The notes below the pieces were generated by a model. That model was not told the DNA's origin and ran no database searches. It saw only the letters and a list, made by a program, of their open reading frames with translations. DNA of 64,000 nucleotides from Wallacemonas rigidus (Eukaryota > Euglenozoa > Kinetoplastea > Trypanosomatida > Trypanosomatidae): the NCBI GenBank assembly GCA_030849045.1, contig JASAOL010000526.1:1-64000 (forward strand), written 5' to 3'. This document shows, piece by piece, positions 10,303 through 19,479 of the stretch (position 1 is its first letter; each line of letters opens with the position of its first letter). Both the position numbers and the translations under genes were made by a program.

Positions 10303-11106
10303 TCAAACAAGACTGATATGCGCTGCGCCATAGGCCCCCCAATTAAGCATGTACGTCGCAGATTGAGCAGGTGTGCGCGGAGCGACGCCTGCGCAAAGGA
10401 TGAGGCTATTTTCGCAGAGTGGCTTTCCGATTTTTTGTGCATACTGAAGGGCGGTGTTGACGCACTTGACCGGTCCACTGTCACAGAGCTGGCCGCTTCC
10501 CACTTGAATTGGTTCTTCGTTGCGTGTCAGAACGAGGCCGTGCGAATTGAGTGCATCGGATGCCAGTGACTGAATGGGGTTCTCTTTCCCGATGATGACA
10601 TTCACACAGCCTCCGAGATCTGCTGCGTAATCAGAAAAGCTAGGGTGGTAAAAAGGAAAGCGGGTGCCCGTAAGTTCGATTGCAGCGGCAACAGTTGCCC
10701 CTGACGAGCTCAAGTTTTCTCTTGTCGCGTCAGCGGGGAGAGCCTGACGAAGGCGCACACATAATCCACATTCCACAAAGTGTACCCGGTCGCTTGCAAT
10801 GTTGAAGACCGTTTGTTTCGGGTTCACAAAAGTGGAGAACAGTGGCATACATATACTGTGGGTAGCACGAAAGGCAATACCGATCTCATGTGTTGGCGGC
10901 ACCACCTTCACACCCACAAACTGCTCTCCACTAATAGCCATGGCCTCGCAGAGAGCCTTGTGGAACTCCACAAGAGCACTGGAACTACTCCTTAGGTCTT
11001 TGAAAGCATCGTGAAGTGCGGGGAGTTTCGCCTGTGGATTCTTGAGGTGCTCAAGGTAGATCGAAACAGCGGTATTCGCGCTACGCCAAGCAGGTGTAGA
11101 GTACAT
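10303..11106 (-). CDS. FAH-superfamily 2-keto-4-pentenoate hydratase (MhpD)-like protein
   Basis: A 267-residue protein whose length and layout match bacterial MhpD/HpcG-type hydratases, which add water to 2-hydroxypentadienoate-type substrates using a metal held by three acidic residues. Visible landmarks: AAIELTGTRF (141-150) aligns with the MhpD ALEVVGSR strand, LGGCVNVIIG (164-173), the VGSGQLC segment near 202-208, and ILCAGVAPRTP near 237, which corresponds to the LTGALGPMVP motif. Of the three expected Glu ligands, E112 and E144 are present, but the middle one falls on Gly114 (VECG where MhpD has IEAE). The protein may therefore be inactive, bind metal differently, or have another role. 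The family is mainly bacterial, so horizontal origin is possible. No presequence is evident. Confidence 0.8.
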   Translation of the reverse strand: MYSTPAWRSANTAVSIYLEHLKNPQAKLPALHDAFKDLRSSSSALVEFHKALCEAMAISGEQFVGVKVVPPTHEIGIAFRATHSICMPLFSTFVNPKQTVFNIASDRVHFVECGLCVRLRQALPADATRENLSSSGATVAAAIELTGTRFPFYHPSFSDYAADLGGCVNVIIGKENPIQSLASDALNSHGLVLTRNEEPIQVGSGQLCDSGPVKCVNTALQYAQKIGKPLCENSLILCAGVAPRTPAQSATYMLNWGAYGAAHISLV

Positions 11107-11760
11107 GAGCCTAAAGGACAGCGACAGAAGAAAGTCAAGGAAAGGAGGAAATGCGTCTGCTTCAGTTGGGCGGACTTTACGCGGTCATGTCCTCGTGCGG
11201 GGACCAGCTGTAGCCATCGACTGATATGAAACTCTTGTGAAAGTCAAGCAAAGAAGCGCTTCTACACAAGCGAGCTAAGAAGTGGCTCCCACTCGTCAGC
11301 TCGCGTGAGGCGGCGCTAGCACACGACGGTAAACAGATGGTGACACTCGCGACCGGCTACATATTAGTACCGAAAAGAGTTCGATGCATTCAACGCACCT
11401 AAACCCTACCAAGTGCAGGTCAGTTCGACTTTTGAGTGCCAGATCCTCGTTTTTCCTGGTGCAGCAATTAGGGTGAGCAGTCAGTGTTATTTTCTTTTTC
11501 TTTTTCGCACTCTCCTCCCAGTTTCCCAGTGGCCAGCTCCCTTGTTTCCAGACTCTTGTGTGCGTGTGCGCGTTTGACGATTCCTGATGTGCAGCTCAAC
11601 GAGCGCTGCCCTGATATCTCGTTCCTTTTACAATGCGCACGATAGCGGCAAAGGTCGGATGCAATGTGGAGCACAAAAAAAAAAAAAAAAACATTGATTG
11701 TGAAATGCAAAAGTGAGGATAGTTCAAAAGCAAGTCAACATGAACTTGATGATGGTGTCC
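11107..11760. other. intergenic
   Basis: A 654-nt spacer with an A18 run near 11674-11691. No gene. Confidence 0.55.
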
Positions 11761-12642
11761 TCAATTGTTGGAGAGAAACTGGTTGAAAATAGCTTGGAAG
11801 TCATCGTCAGTGGTGGCACCTTGGCGACGTGATACGCTCGGTGTGGCTTCCGCCGTACTACGCTCGTCACCGAAATTGTACTGCTGGCTCATCTGTACTT
11901 CCACTTGTTGAATGTGGCGAGTGATACTGTCATCGGCAGCAATAGGCTGAGCTGTCGGCTCGTCTAAGTCCATGGACTTTTTCGATTTCTTCCCTGAGCG
12001 GCTGTGCTTGTGATCGTCGTCGTGTGAAGCGAACGCCGTATGCTTGATTGTGTGTGCGCTTCCGTCACGATGATGTTCAGGCTGCAGCTCAGACTGCGGT
12101 TCAGGCTGTTGTTGAGACCTACCGCCAGCTGCGGGGAGTAACTCACCACCGCCGTCTACACGCGGCGCATCTTCATTCAGAGGAGGCGGTGATGCTGGGA
12201 TAGAATGCGAATGTTCCTTCTTTTTGCCCTTGAATATCCACTTCAAGAAACCCCCCTCCTTCTCTTTCTCCTTGTCCTTCTCCGCATCTTTCGCGCGGTC
12301 GTGGGCATGTTGTTTCTCCTGGTGGTGTTCACGCTCATGATCTGCTCTTTTATTGCCGTCACTGTGGTGGTCCCCCTGCGGAACGGAAGCCACACGTTCT
12401 AAGAATGCATCCTTCTCAGACACGAGGAAAGGTAGTACCTCGACATGGCTGGTACCTGGTGGCATGTTCCTCAGTCGCGTCATGGCCCCTTCGGTTCCGA
12501 GCACGTCCACAACACCCTTGAGAGAAAAGACTTCATCAACGATATAATCCTCTGACAGTCCATCAGTTCCTTTCAAAAACAAAGTCAGAACGCGTTGGTC
12601 GACCCCTGACATGTCGGCAAGAGCTGCCGTGTCGACAGGCAT
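11761..12642 (-). CDS. hypothetical protein, Lys/His/Glu-rich
   Basis: An unrecognised 293-residue protein. Residues 1-90 look folded and helical (DQRVLTLFLKGTDGLSEDYIV; VFSLKGVVDVLGTEGAMTRL). Residues 95-135 are a charged His/Asp/Lys/Glu run, followed by GGFLKWIFKGKKKEHSHSIP (about 133-152), a basic-hydrophobic patch that could bind membrane. The remainder is disordered, Gln/Glu/Pro-rich, with a KKSKKS cluster, ending in a short helix DDDFQAIFNQFLSNN. The start at 12640-12642 is used rather than the upstream frame, which encodes a T-rich UTR-like hydrophobic stretch. No function assigned. Confidence 0.7.
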   Translation of the reverse strand: MPVDTAALADMSGVDQRVLTLFLKGTDGLSEDYIVDEVFSLKGVVDVLGTEGAMTRLRNMPPGTSHVEVLPFLVSEKDAFLERVASVPQGDHHSDGNKRADHEREHHQEKQHAHDRAKDAEKDKEKEKEGGFLKWIFKGKKKEHSHSIPASPPPLNEDAPRVDGGGELLPAAGGRSQQQPEPQSELQPEHHRDGSAHTIKHTAFASHDDDHKHSRSGKKSKKSMDLDEPTAQPIAADDSITRHIQQVEVQMSQQYNFGDERSTAEATPSVSRRQGATTDDDFQAIFNQFLSNN

Positions 12643-13248
12643 CTTTCCGCTACCTTCTATGAGAGTCGAGTGCGCGCACGGACGCAAGAAAATACATACA
12701 GAAAAAAGGGGGAGTAAGGACAGAAAGGAGAGTAAGGAGAATAAGGAGGGTGAAGGCACGAAGCAGTTTAAGAAATAGATAGTCGTCACCTGAGGCTTTA
12801 GGCTGCAGTTGTTGTTGTCGTTTTTTCGTTCAATCTTACTTATTTTTTTTTTTTACTGCCTTACTTTCAATGGCTCATCAGGTTAGGAGCAAACCAGGAG
12901 AGCACTGGTGTCCTGGCCTACGACATGCACCTCAGTAAAGCCAGGCTGTCCTAGCAGACACGGTGCATTCGCACACACACAGACACACACATAGGTCTAC
13001 GGCGCTGACTATGTTTATTGACAGTCGCTCCTGTTTGTCCATTGAAAGTGCGTACGCTCGTAGTCTGTACAGCTTTTTAGTCCTCTGGTCTTTCTCGGTG
13101 ATCGCCTGCACTCTCGCCAGTGCTGCTGACACAAATGTGCACGACATCGGGAATGGAGGCGCTTAAGAAGAAAAGGAAAAGGAGCACCTGGGTATTCATC
13201 TATCTATGAAAACGGTTTGAAAGCAGAGCAACAAAGCAAAAATGCTCG
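12643..13248. other. intergenic
   Basis: A 606-nt spacer with a T10 run near 12845 and a CA stretch near 12972-12990. No gene. Confidence 0.55.
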
Positions 13249-14889
13249 CTAAAACGCAAGACTGCGCCCAACACTCAATGTCGAAGGTGACGCGATGGAA
13301 CTATCATTCTGTGTAGAGTCCGGACGGAAGGGCCTCGAAATGGTAGAGAATGACACTTCATCCGGCGAAGGTGAGCCTAGTTCATCGGACGGTCCCCATG
13401 TCTCACCACCAACGTTTTGACCGAAATCGGCTTTGAGTGCACGATCCAGCATGTCGCGGCAAAAGGCATCAGACTTGATGCTCAATGACGTGTGGTAGTG
13501 TGAGATCGCATTTTTGTAATTTCCTGCGAGGTGGTGAGCAAAGCCCAACGCGCAATGGCCATGTCGCGCGCTCGGGCGGCAGCGAATATACTGATTGTAA
13601 TACTCAATTGCGCCAGCGTAGTCACCAGTTTTGCGTAGTGCGGTGGCAAGATTGAAGATAATGCAATCGCAGTGCTCGGATGGATTTTCTGCGTTGGGGA
13701 GGCTGTCGTAGGCCTTCCTGAATAGCTGGAGCGCGTCGGCGAGCCTACCGGTGCGTAAATAGAGGACGCCGATTTCGTTCAGCACGAGGGGATCGTTTGG
13801 TGAGCATTTTAGTGACTGCTCGAAGAAGCACATGGCTAGCGGCCACTGCTGGATCCGGCTATACTGAATGCCCACTAACATTGAGCAGTGATGCAAACCG
13901 GGAAAAAAATTCATCGCGCGCCGGTACGCGCTCAGCGCTTGTTCGCCCTCTTCTAATTTAGCGTAGCAGTGACCATAAGCGATCCATGCTTCAGCGAAAA
14001 AGCAGTCAAGCTCGGTGGCACGACTGAAATATCGTCCGGCGCGTTCGTAATTATTCAGTGAAAAGTAGAAACAACCAATGGCATAGACTGCCAGTTCAGC
14101 TCGAAGTTTGTTGCGGGACAGCATGTGCGCCTGCTCAAAGAGTTTCGGCGTGGCCTTCAGATCCACCAAGACACTGAGATGGAGACAAATACCCTCACGG
14201 TTGAATGGGTCTAGCTCCACCAGCTCAGTCGTGTGTACGAGAGCAAGAGGCAAATTGTTACATCTATATTCCTTGTTCGCCTTTTGAAGCAGTGCCACCG
14301 CGCGTGGCACTCCTGTTGCACCACCCTCTCCCACGGGCGCCTCCACACGTGCCTTATACGTTGCACGCACAGCCTCGGCACCTGCGGGGAAGGTAAGGGT
14401 GTCAAGGAAGGCGTTGATTTCCGTGGTGCTCAGCAGGTAGCGGTCCACGAGAGCTTCCAGTGCCTCGCTGCAGAAGGGATCCGTCAGGAGCGCACTCTTG
14501 TAGTATTCCGCCGCTTTGCTCGTGTCGCCAAAGACTTCTGCGCAGCGAGCAACATAACATATGGCGCACACGTCCTGCGGCTCGTGCTCGAGAATTCGCG
14601 ATGCGTACCGGTGACAGTCTCGGCAGTTCCCAATTTCAAATGACGCGCGCATTGCGATGGTCAGCGCGGCCACTTCATCTGGCGATGCCACGAGGATTTC
14701 GTTGGCTGTGCGCACGGCGGTGTCATATTGACGACTTTCAAACAGCGCGCGTCCAAGGAGGTACAGGTCACTGTTCTCACGCCCGCTGAGCTCACAGACG
14801 ATATGTGCAAGTGGCACTGCGCTGCTTGCCTGACCGCGCTCTAAGTGTCGAGCGCACTCTGTGCGCACACGATCGGCGCTGTTGGACAT
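13249..14889 (-). CDS. CDC16: anaphase-promoting complex subunit CDC16/APC6
   Basis: A 546-residue tetratricopeptide-repeat protein matching APC6/CDC16, a scaffold TPR subunit of the anaphase-promoting ubiquitin ligase. TPR helices run from about residue 30 to 510. The most diagnostic part is the C-terminal superhelix: AWIAYGHCYAKLEEGEQAL, LVGIQYSRIQQWPLAMCFF, PNDPLVLNEIGVLYLRTG, and GNYKNAISHYHTSLSIKSD, the last close to GNFENAVDYFHTALGLRRDD of animal CDC16. Family length is about 540-840, so this is a compact form. The ATG at 14887-14889 precedes MSNSADRVRTECARHL. The frame is open further upstream only because the strand-switch region is GC-rich and stop-poor. It is the first gene of the minus-strand array. 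Confidence 0.87.
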   Translation of the reverse strand: MSNSADRVRTECARHLERGQASSAVPLAHIVCELSGRENSDLYLLGRALFESRQYDTAVRTANEILVASPDEVAALTIAMRASFEIGNCRDCHRYASRILEHEPQDVCAICYVARCAEVFGDTSKAAEYYKSALLTDPFCSEALEALVDRYLLSTTEINAFLDTLTFPAGAEAVRATYKARVEAPVGEGGATGVPRAVALLQKANKEYRCNNLPLALVHTTELVELDPFNREGICLHLSVLVDLKATPKLFEQAHMLSRNKLRAELAVYAIGCFYFSLNNYERAGRYFSRATELDCFFAEAWIAYGHCYAKLEEGEQALSAYRRAMNFFPGLHHCSMLVGIQYSRIQQWPLAMCFFEQSLKCSPNDPLVLNEIGVLYLRTGRLADALQLFRKAYDSLPNAENPSEHCDCIIFNLATALRKTGDYAGAIEYYNQYIRCRPSARHGHCALGFAHHLAGNYKNAISHYHTSLSIKSDAFCRDMLDRALKADFGQNVGGETWGPSDELGSPSPDEVSFSTISRPFRPDSTQNDSSIASPSTLSVGRSLAF

Positions 14890-15435
14890 TGCTGCCGAGA
14901 AGAAAAGGAAAAACGAAGAGTCGGGGGACAAGGCGGAGGGGCTGGGTGAGGGGGCGGTGGGGCGTTGAGGAGGGGGGCCTTTGCGTCGTTGCGCGAGGGG
15001 GGCACTGGGCTGCGGCCGCGGGCGCCGGCGGGGGTGGGCGCGAGGGGCAGGGGCGGCCGGACGCACCCCCTCGGAGCACGCGAGCACGACGAAAGTTTGG
15101 CGTGGCACCCCACACAGCCCACCCCCAGGCAGTGAAAAAAAAAAAAAAGGACGACTGCGCAGCGCGACGCGAGCAGACACCAACAGACCGCACAGTGGCC
15201 GGCCGCGTTGCCCGGGCAGGTCCCCACAGCGCCCGTAGGTGTTGCCATTCTTGTCACACTGTGTTTCAGCTCCGGGCGTCTTCGACTCGCCGCGCCCTTG
15301 GCTTCGCTGCGGCAACGAAGCGGTCGCCGGACCACTCTGGGAAAACGGCTGCTCTGTGGTAAACTACTCCTCCGAAAGCGCGACGATGCAGCTGCTGAAC
15401 CCGCGCGTCTCGGAGCTGCCACGGGGAAAAACCTG

Positions 15436-15447
15436 AAAAAATAAAAA
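15436..15447 (-). terminator. Pol III terminator of tRNA-Pro
   Basis: On the minus strand the tRNA 3' end is followed at once by six T-type positions interrupted by one A (plus strand A6-T-A5), a typical Pol III stop. Confidence 0.8.
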
Positions 15448-15519
15448 GGGTCCAGCCGGGAATTGAACCCGGGACCTCTCCCACCCTAAGGGAGAATCAT
15501 GCCACTAGACTACTGGACC
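15448..15519 (-). tRNA. tRNA-Pro: tRNA-Pro (anticodon AGG)
   Basis: A 72-nt cloverleaf on the minus strand. The acceptor stem GGTCCAG (5', 15519-15513) pairs with CTGGACC (3', 15455-15449), with C as discriminator. The anticodon stem CTCCC/GGGAG encloses the loop TTAGGGT, so the anticodon is AGG, read as IGG after deamination, for Pro CCU/CCC. The T arm is CCGGG-TTCAATT-CCCGG. Internal A box (TAGTCTAGTGG) and B box (GGTTCAATTCC) are present. No intron, and CCA is not encoded. It sits alone within the divergent switch region. Confidence 0.96.
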
Positions 15520-15870
15520 TCGTGTGCGGCTCCGCTTTCGGCAACACACATTTTATAGGAAGGCGGAGGCAGGGGCGGCGGTAGAGGATAGGGCTGGTGA
15601 CCCCCTTTCGTGTGCCCATGTCTCGCGCGGGGTCCCCGTTGGCTGCTTGCTGGGGTGCGGGGGCGTGCGTGTGGGCTTGCGCCGCGTGCGCCGCCCCTGC
15701 CCGGTGGGCTCACAGCGAACGCCCCGCGCGCCCCGCCGAAAAACGGCGCCAACCGAAAAGGAACTATGACAGAGTCCCCTCCATCCCTCATCCTCCTTGT
15801 CCTTTCTTCTGGCTCCCTTCTTCGAGACGACGGATCTCTAGCCGCATAGCTACTTCTCTCCTCTGGTGTG

Positions 15871-16713
15871 ATGCTGCGTGTAATCCGAGGCGCCGCTGTC
15901 GCTGTTGGTCGCGGCGTTGTTGTAGGACCGCCCTCCTCGATCCCAAGCGCGGCGCCACCGCCGGAGTTTGGACGCCGCCGCCGCCGCCGTGCAGTTCTTA
16001 GCGCGGTCGAACCCGAAGATATCACTCCCCAGATGGATGATGACGCCAAGTGCGTTTGCTTCGAAAGATATGACTTTGTGCAGAAACCGGCACATCTGCA
16101 ACACTGGACTCAGTTCATGCAGGAGCTGAAGCGTATCGAGTTTAGGTGGACGCTCGCACCGCTTGCGGGCGGCTTGTACACGTTGAAAGTGTTCGACCAC
16201 CGTGAACCAGGCGAAGTCGAGTTGTGTGAGCTGCGGGCTATCGGTACTCAGTGCGCCCCCATCGCCGAGCTTTTCGAAGCATGCGGCTCACTTGTCCAAG
16301 GTACGCCAACAAGTTTCAAAGATATCCGTTTTGTTGACTCCGGAAACACACAGATTTTACGCCTTGAGGGGCACCGGTCGTTACCATCGCAGGAGTGGTG
16401 TGACTCTCCACCCATTCTACCCACTATGGAGCAGTTTCAGTGCCGCTTTACGACTGTGGACGTTTCCGTGGTCGATGCGAAAACGCAAGTGTGCACACCG
16501 TTGTTCAACCGTATTTCCCTGCAAGCTCTCAACTACGCGTTTTTAACGTCCTTACCACCATTTTTCAAAAGATTGGATGTCGGTATCCGCAATCGTGAGT
16601 TTGTGTCCTCGGATCAGATGCACCATTTCCGATTTGCATGGTGTTTTCTGCGCAAGGAGTCTCTCATGACGCCCGTTGAGCTGAGCGAGTTGGATATTCT
16701 CTTGCCACCGAGT
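15871..16713 (+). CDS. hypothetical protein, first gene of the plus-strand array
   Basis: Not recognised. The frame ends at the TGA at 16714-16716, giving 281 residues from the ATG at 15871. The N-terminus MLRVIRGAAVAVGRG is rich in Arg and small hydrophobics and fits a mitochondrial presequence, followed by a Pro/Ala stretch and a run of six or more Arg at about 35-40. A second ATG at 16033 (MDDDAKC) would give a presequence-free form. The body has mixed alpha/beta character, with PAHLQHWTQFMQELKRIEFR, LYTLKVFDHREPGEVELCEL, and CRFTTVDVSVVDAKTQVC followed by LFNRISLQALNYAFLTSLP. No family motif seen. Confidence 0.7.
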
Positions 16714-16716
16714 TGA

Positions 16717-17318
16717 CTGCGTAAGAGGAGACAGACGTGTGCACACACAGGACTCGAGCGATACTCTGCGGCAACCTCAAATGTTATTCTCAGGTACTCC
16801 CGTGTGTGCCTTTTCACCAACTTCTTGTTCTACACTGAAAACACTGCATTTCGCGTAACTATATCCTCTTCGGCTAAAACGCACATAATAGAAGTGGTGA
16901 AGGCTCCCAGGTTGGGAGCGAGATGAACACGACGTGTTATCCGTCCCCCTTTTTTTTCTTGTGCGGGTCCCCAAGTTATACGTCACACCGGCAGGCTCTG
17001 TGTACAATTTCGCTTGCACTATCGGGAGTGGCGTCCCTACACCTACACGCAACTGTGCTCACCCATTTTAATTTCCCCCTGCCGCTACTCCCACTGGCTT
17101 GCTGCATTTCCTGCCTATTTGTCATCTCCGTCTGTACTACACGCTTTCTGGATACGCGTTTCCCATTGTTTTCTTTGCACTTCCAGCAAACACTTATTGC
17201 TCGTATCGCCGTATATATAGCAACGAACCAACGCGCGGTCACCGCTCACCCGCTTCCGCAAAACCAAACACAACATCCACAGTCGTGTTTTACGTGACGA
17301 CCAACTACAGCTAAGAAG
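16717..17318. other. intergenic
   Basis: A 602-nt spacer holding a T-rich run near 16950-16960 and the GrpE1 splice-acceptor candidate. No gene. Confidence 0.6.
17159..17186 (+). promoter_or_regulatory. candidate spliced-leader acceptor for GrpE1
   Basis: A pyrimidine-rich stretch is followed by TTCCAG at 17181-17186. Predicted 5' UTR about 132 nt. Confidence 0.45.
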
Positions 17319-17984
17319 ATGCGTGCTTTCTACCGCGTCCGTTTTCCTCTGCAGCCGAGCTGCACCGCGCTGGCTTCCCTGAACACCACGCGCATGTGGT
17401 GTGCCACCGAGACGAAATCAGACGCCAAGGCTGAGGAGAATGCGCAGAAGAAGGCTGAGACGAGCGAGGAGGTTGTCTCTATGGAGGCGTACAAAAAACT
17501 GGAGGCGGAGCTCGCGGGCATGAAGGAGAAAATGGAGGAGACGAAGAAGCAGGCTCTGTACTGCGCGGCGGACGCGGAAAACGCCCGTCGCATTGGCCGT
17601 GAGGACGCCGACAAGGCAAAGCTATACGGCATCACTTCTTTCGGTAAGGACATGCTGGAGGTCGCCGATACCCTTGAGAAGGGCCTTGAGACATTCGCAC
17701 AGTTGACGGAGGAGGAGCTGAAAGCCAATAAGCTGCTGGACTCTATTCACACTGGCGTTAAGCTGTCCCTGAAGGTGCTGCTCAAGAACATGAGTCGCCA
17801 TGGTATCGAGAAGATGAATGCTGCAGCTGGCACCAAATTTGATCCCAACTTCCACGATGCGCTCGTGAGCACCCCTGCCACCGAGCAACATCCCCCAGAG
17901 CACATTTCCGGTGTGCTCAAGGATGGTTACACCATCAAAAACCGTGTCCTTCGCGCCGCACAGGTTAGCGTCTCGACAGAGTAA
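17319..17984 (+). CDS. GrpE: mitochondrial GrpE co-chaperone (Mge1-like), copy 1
   Basis: A 221-residue nucleotide-exchange factor for mitochondrial Hsp70, needed for matrix import and folding. The presequence-like MRAFYRVRFPLQPSCTALAS is followed by a Lys/Glu coiled coil (40-95, including KKLEAELAGMKEKMEETKKQ), the ENARRIGREDADKAKLYGI helix, a FGKDMLEVADTLEKGLETF bundle helix and the beta-wing: AGTKFDPNFHDALVSTPATE with the canonical FDP...H(D/E)A, then the GYTIKNRVLRAAQVSV strand (canonical RVLRPAxVxV). All hallmarks of a functional GrpE are kept. A diverged paralogue follows 0.9 kb downstream. Confidence 0.93.
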   Translation: MRAFYRVRFPLQPSCTALASLNTTRMWCATETKSDAKAEENAQKKAETSEEVVSMEAYKKLEAELAGMKEKMEETKKQALYCAADAENARRIGREDADKAKLYGITSFGKDMLEVADTLEKGLETFAQLTEEELKANKLLDSIHTGVKLSLKVLLKNMSRHGIEKMNAAAGTKFDPNFHDALVSTPATEQHPPEHISGVLKDGYTIKNRVLRAAQVSVSTE

Positions 17985-18879
17985 TCCCTGAAAGAACCAT
18001 TGGCGTCATACTTGCCCTTTCCCTCTCACTTGCATGAATAACCGTGCGCAGGTACGTGCGAGAACTGAACGCCACAAAGATCAAAGGAAAGAAAAAGAGA
18101 ATGGCTTGAAATGTTGATTGCGTGAGAGTACTTCCGCAATTTCTCTTGACTCATATTTTAGTTTCTCCTCCGTTAACATTTTCTACTTCTTTTTATTTTC
18201 CTACTCACAAACAATTTGTTTCGGACCACCGCGTTTGCGGAGTGATGGATTTCGTCCTAGCGAGTGAACATGCTGTACAGATTCGCTTCGCATTCCGTTT
18301 TTTTCCCTTTGTTCTATCTCTCCGTTTTTTAACAAAACGTCCACTGATACCTGAGATCCGAAAAGAGAAAATCAAAGAGAGCAACAACATCAAAATAGGA
18401 GCGGTTCTACAGACCTCTTCCGCACAGGCGAGCAGAACGGTTAGTCTGAATGTGCTATGTCGAACGCTTTCGTATGCACCTGTTTGTTTGTTCCAAGATG
18501 TGGCTCGATGACATGCGCTGGACGGGTTGACATTTGTGTGATTCCGAACGGAAGCTTCAAAGACATCAACGTCGCATGTGTTTTCTGTTTTGTGGCATAT
18601 TTCTGTCTGCATAAAGGGAGAAACACCCTCTGCTTTGCCGAGGCGAATCGTTGACGTACCCGTGAAGCTCTCTTTCTGGAACTTTCCACTTTTTCAGTGG
18701 CGTCCTTGCCTTCATTTTGATCTACTCCTGCTTTCCTGGCTGTGTCTGCTTTCTCGTCGTCCTCTGTTTTTTCCATCTGCCTACAGCAGTAACGCAAGAC
18801 CTTTTTTCCAAATCTCCACGTACTCTGACAATCCAGAGCCATCGCATAGGTCCTCTCAACACCGACCACTCAAATAATA
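17985..18879. other. spacer between the two GrpE genes
   Basis: An 895-nt spacer. It contains several open frames without coding character and the GrpE2 splice-acceptor candidate near 18786. Confidence 0.55.
18745..18786 (+). promoter_or_regulatory. candidate spliced-leader acceptor for GrpE2
   Basis: A long pyrimidine-rich tract ends in CTACAG at 18781-18786, the best acceptor in this spacer. Predicted 5' UTR about 93 nt. Confidence 0.55.
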
Positions 18880-19479
18880 ATGCGTACTTGCAGCATCTTC
18901 CGCTCCATGCTGTTTTCACGATGCGTGCCACTGCACCAGAATGCCGAACCTGCCACTGAAAAACTATACACAGCTGCCAATTTTGCGAAGCTTCAAAGTG
19001 AATTAAAGGAGCTGACTGCCGCCGTTGAAGCAGCGAAAACACAGAGCCTTTACAGTGTAGCCGAGGCTGACAACGCCCGCAAGGAGACTCTGTCTGCAGT
19101 CGAAGAGATGAAACGTAGCGCTAAGGCAGAGTTCGCGAAGGACATGTTGAACGCTGCTGACGCGTTGGAGAAAACTGCGAAAAATGCTCAGCAGTGCTGC
19201 GACGAGAACCCATCGCTGACTCCAAAACTACGAGGTATCCTGGATGGCGTACATCTGTCTCACCAGATGATCAACAAGGTTCTAAAGAAGCATGGCGTCG
19301 AAAAGATCAACATTGCTGTCGGAGCTAAATTTGACCCAGAGACAGCCGTCTCAATATTTGCTTGCCCTGCCACGGAAAGTGTGCCAGAAAACCACGTCGC
19401 TGAAGTTGTCAAAGATGGCTACACATGCCAAGGGAAAATCATTCGTCATGCACACGTTGGGATTGGCGAGTCACTGTGA
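18880..19479 (+). CDS. diverged GrpE paralogue, copy 2
   Basis: A 199-residue protein clearly of the GrpE fold: a short presequence-like MRTCSIFRSMLFSRC, a coiled coil (AKLQSELKELTAAVEAAKTQ), VAEADNARKETLSAVEEMKR, FAKDMLNAADALEKTA, KVLKKHGVEKI and the wing AVGAKFDPETAVSIFACPAT followed by DGYTCQGKIIRHAHVGIG. It departs from GrpE1 at positions normally strongly conserved: the His-(Asp/Glu)-Ala after FDP is replaced by TAVSI, and the R-x-(P/A)-A strand reads IIRHAHV. Third-position GC is lower than in GrpE1. I infer an ancient tandem duplicate specialised for another Hsp70 or stage, not a recent copy. Confidence 0.88.
   Translation: MRTCSIFRSMLFSRCVPLHQNAEPATEKLYTAANFAKLQSELKELTAAVEAAKTQSLYSVAEADNARKETLSAVEEMKRSAKAEFAKDMLNAADALEKTAKNAQQCCDENPSLTPKLRGILDGVHLSHQMINKVLKKHGVEKINIAVGAKFDPETAVSIFACPATESVPENHVAEVVKDGYTCQGKIIRHAHVGIGESL

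Larger units (their letters stand above)
14890..15870. promoter_or_regulatory. divergent strand-switch region, probable Pol II initiation zone
   Basis: All genes to the left run on the minus strand and all to the right on the plus strand, so the 981-nt gap between CDC16 and the gene at 15871 is a divergent switch. In trypanosomatids such regions are the usual sites of broad, TATA-less Pol II initiation marked by acetylated H3 and variant histones. The sequence shows clustered G runs on the plus strand at 14918-15066, a GC-rich segment at 15600-15750 and an embedded tRNA gene on the minus strand. No classical core promoter is visible or expected. Confidence 0.8.

Noticed and set aside
13249-15315. 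CDC16 frame extending 142 codons upstream through the strand-switch region
   Set aside because: The extension is Pro/Arg/Ala-rich sequence from a GC-rich, stop-poor region; family similarity begins after the ATG at 14889.
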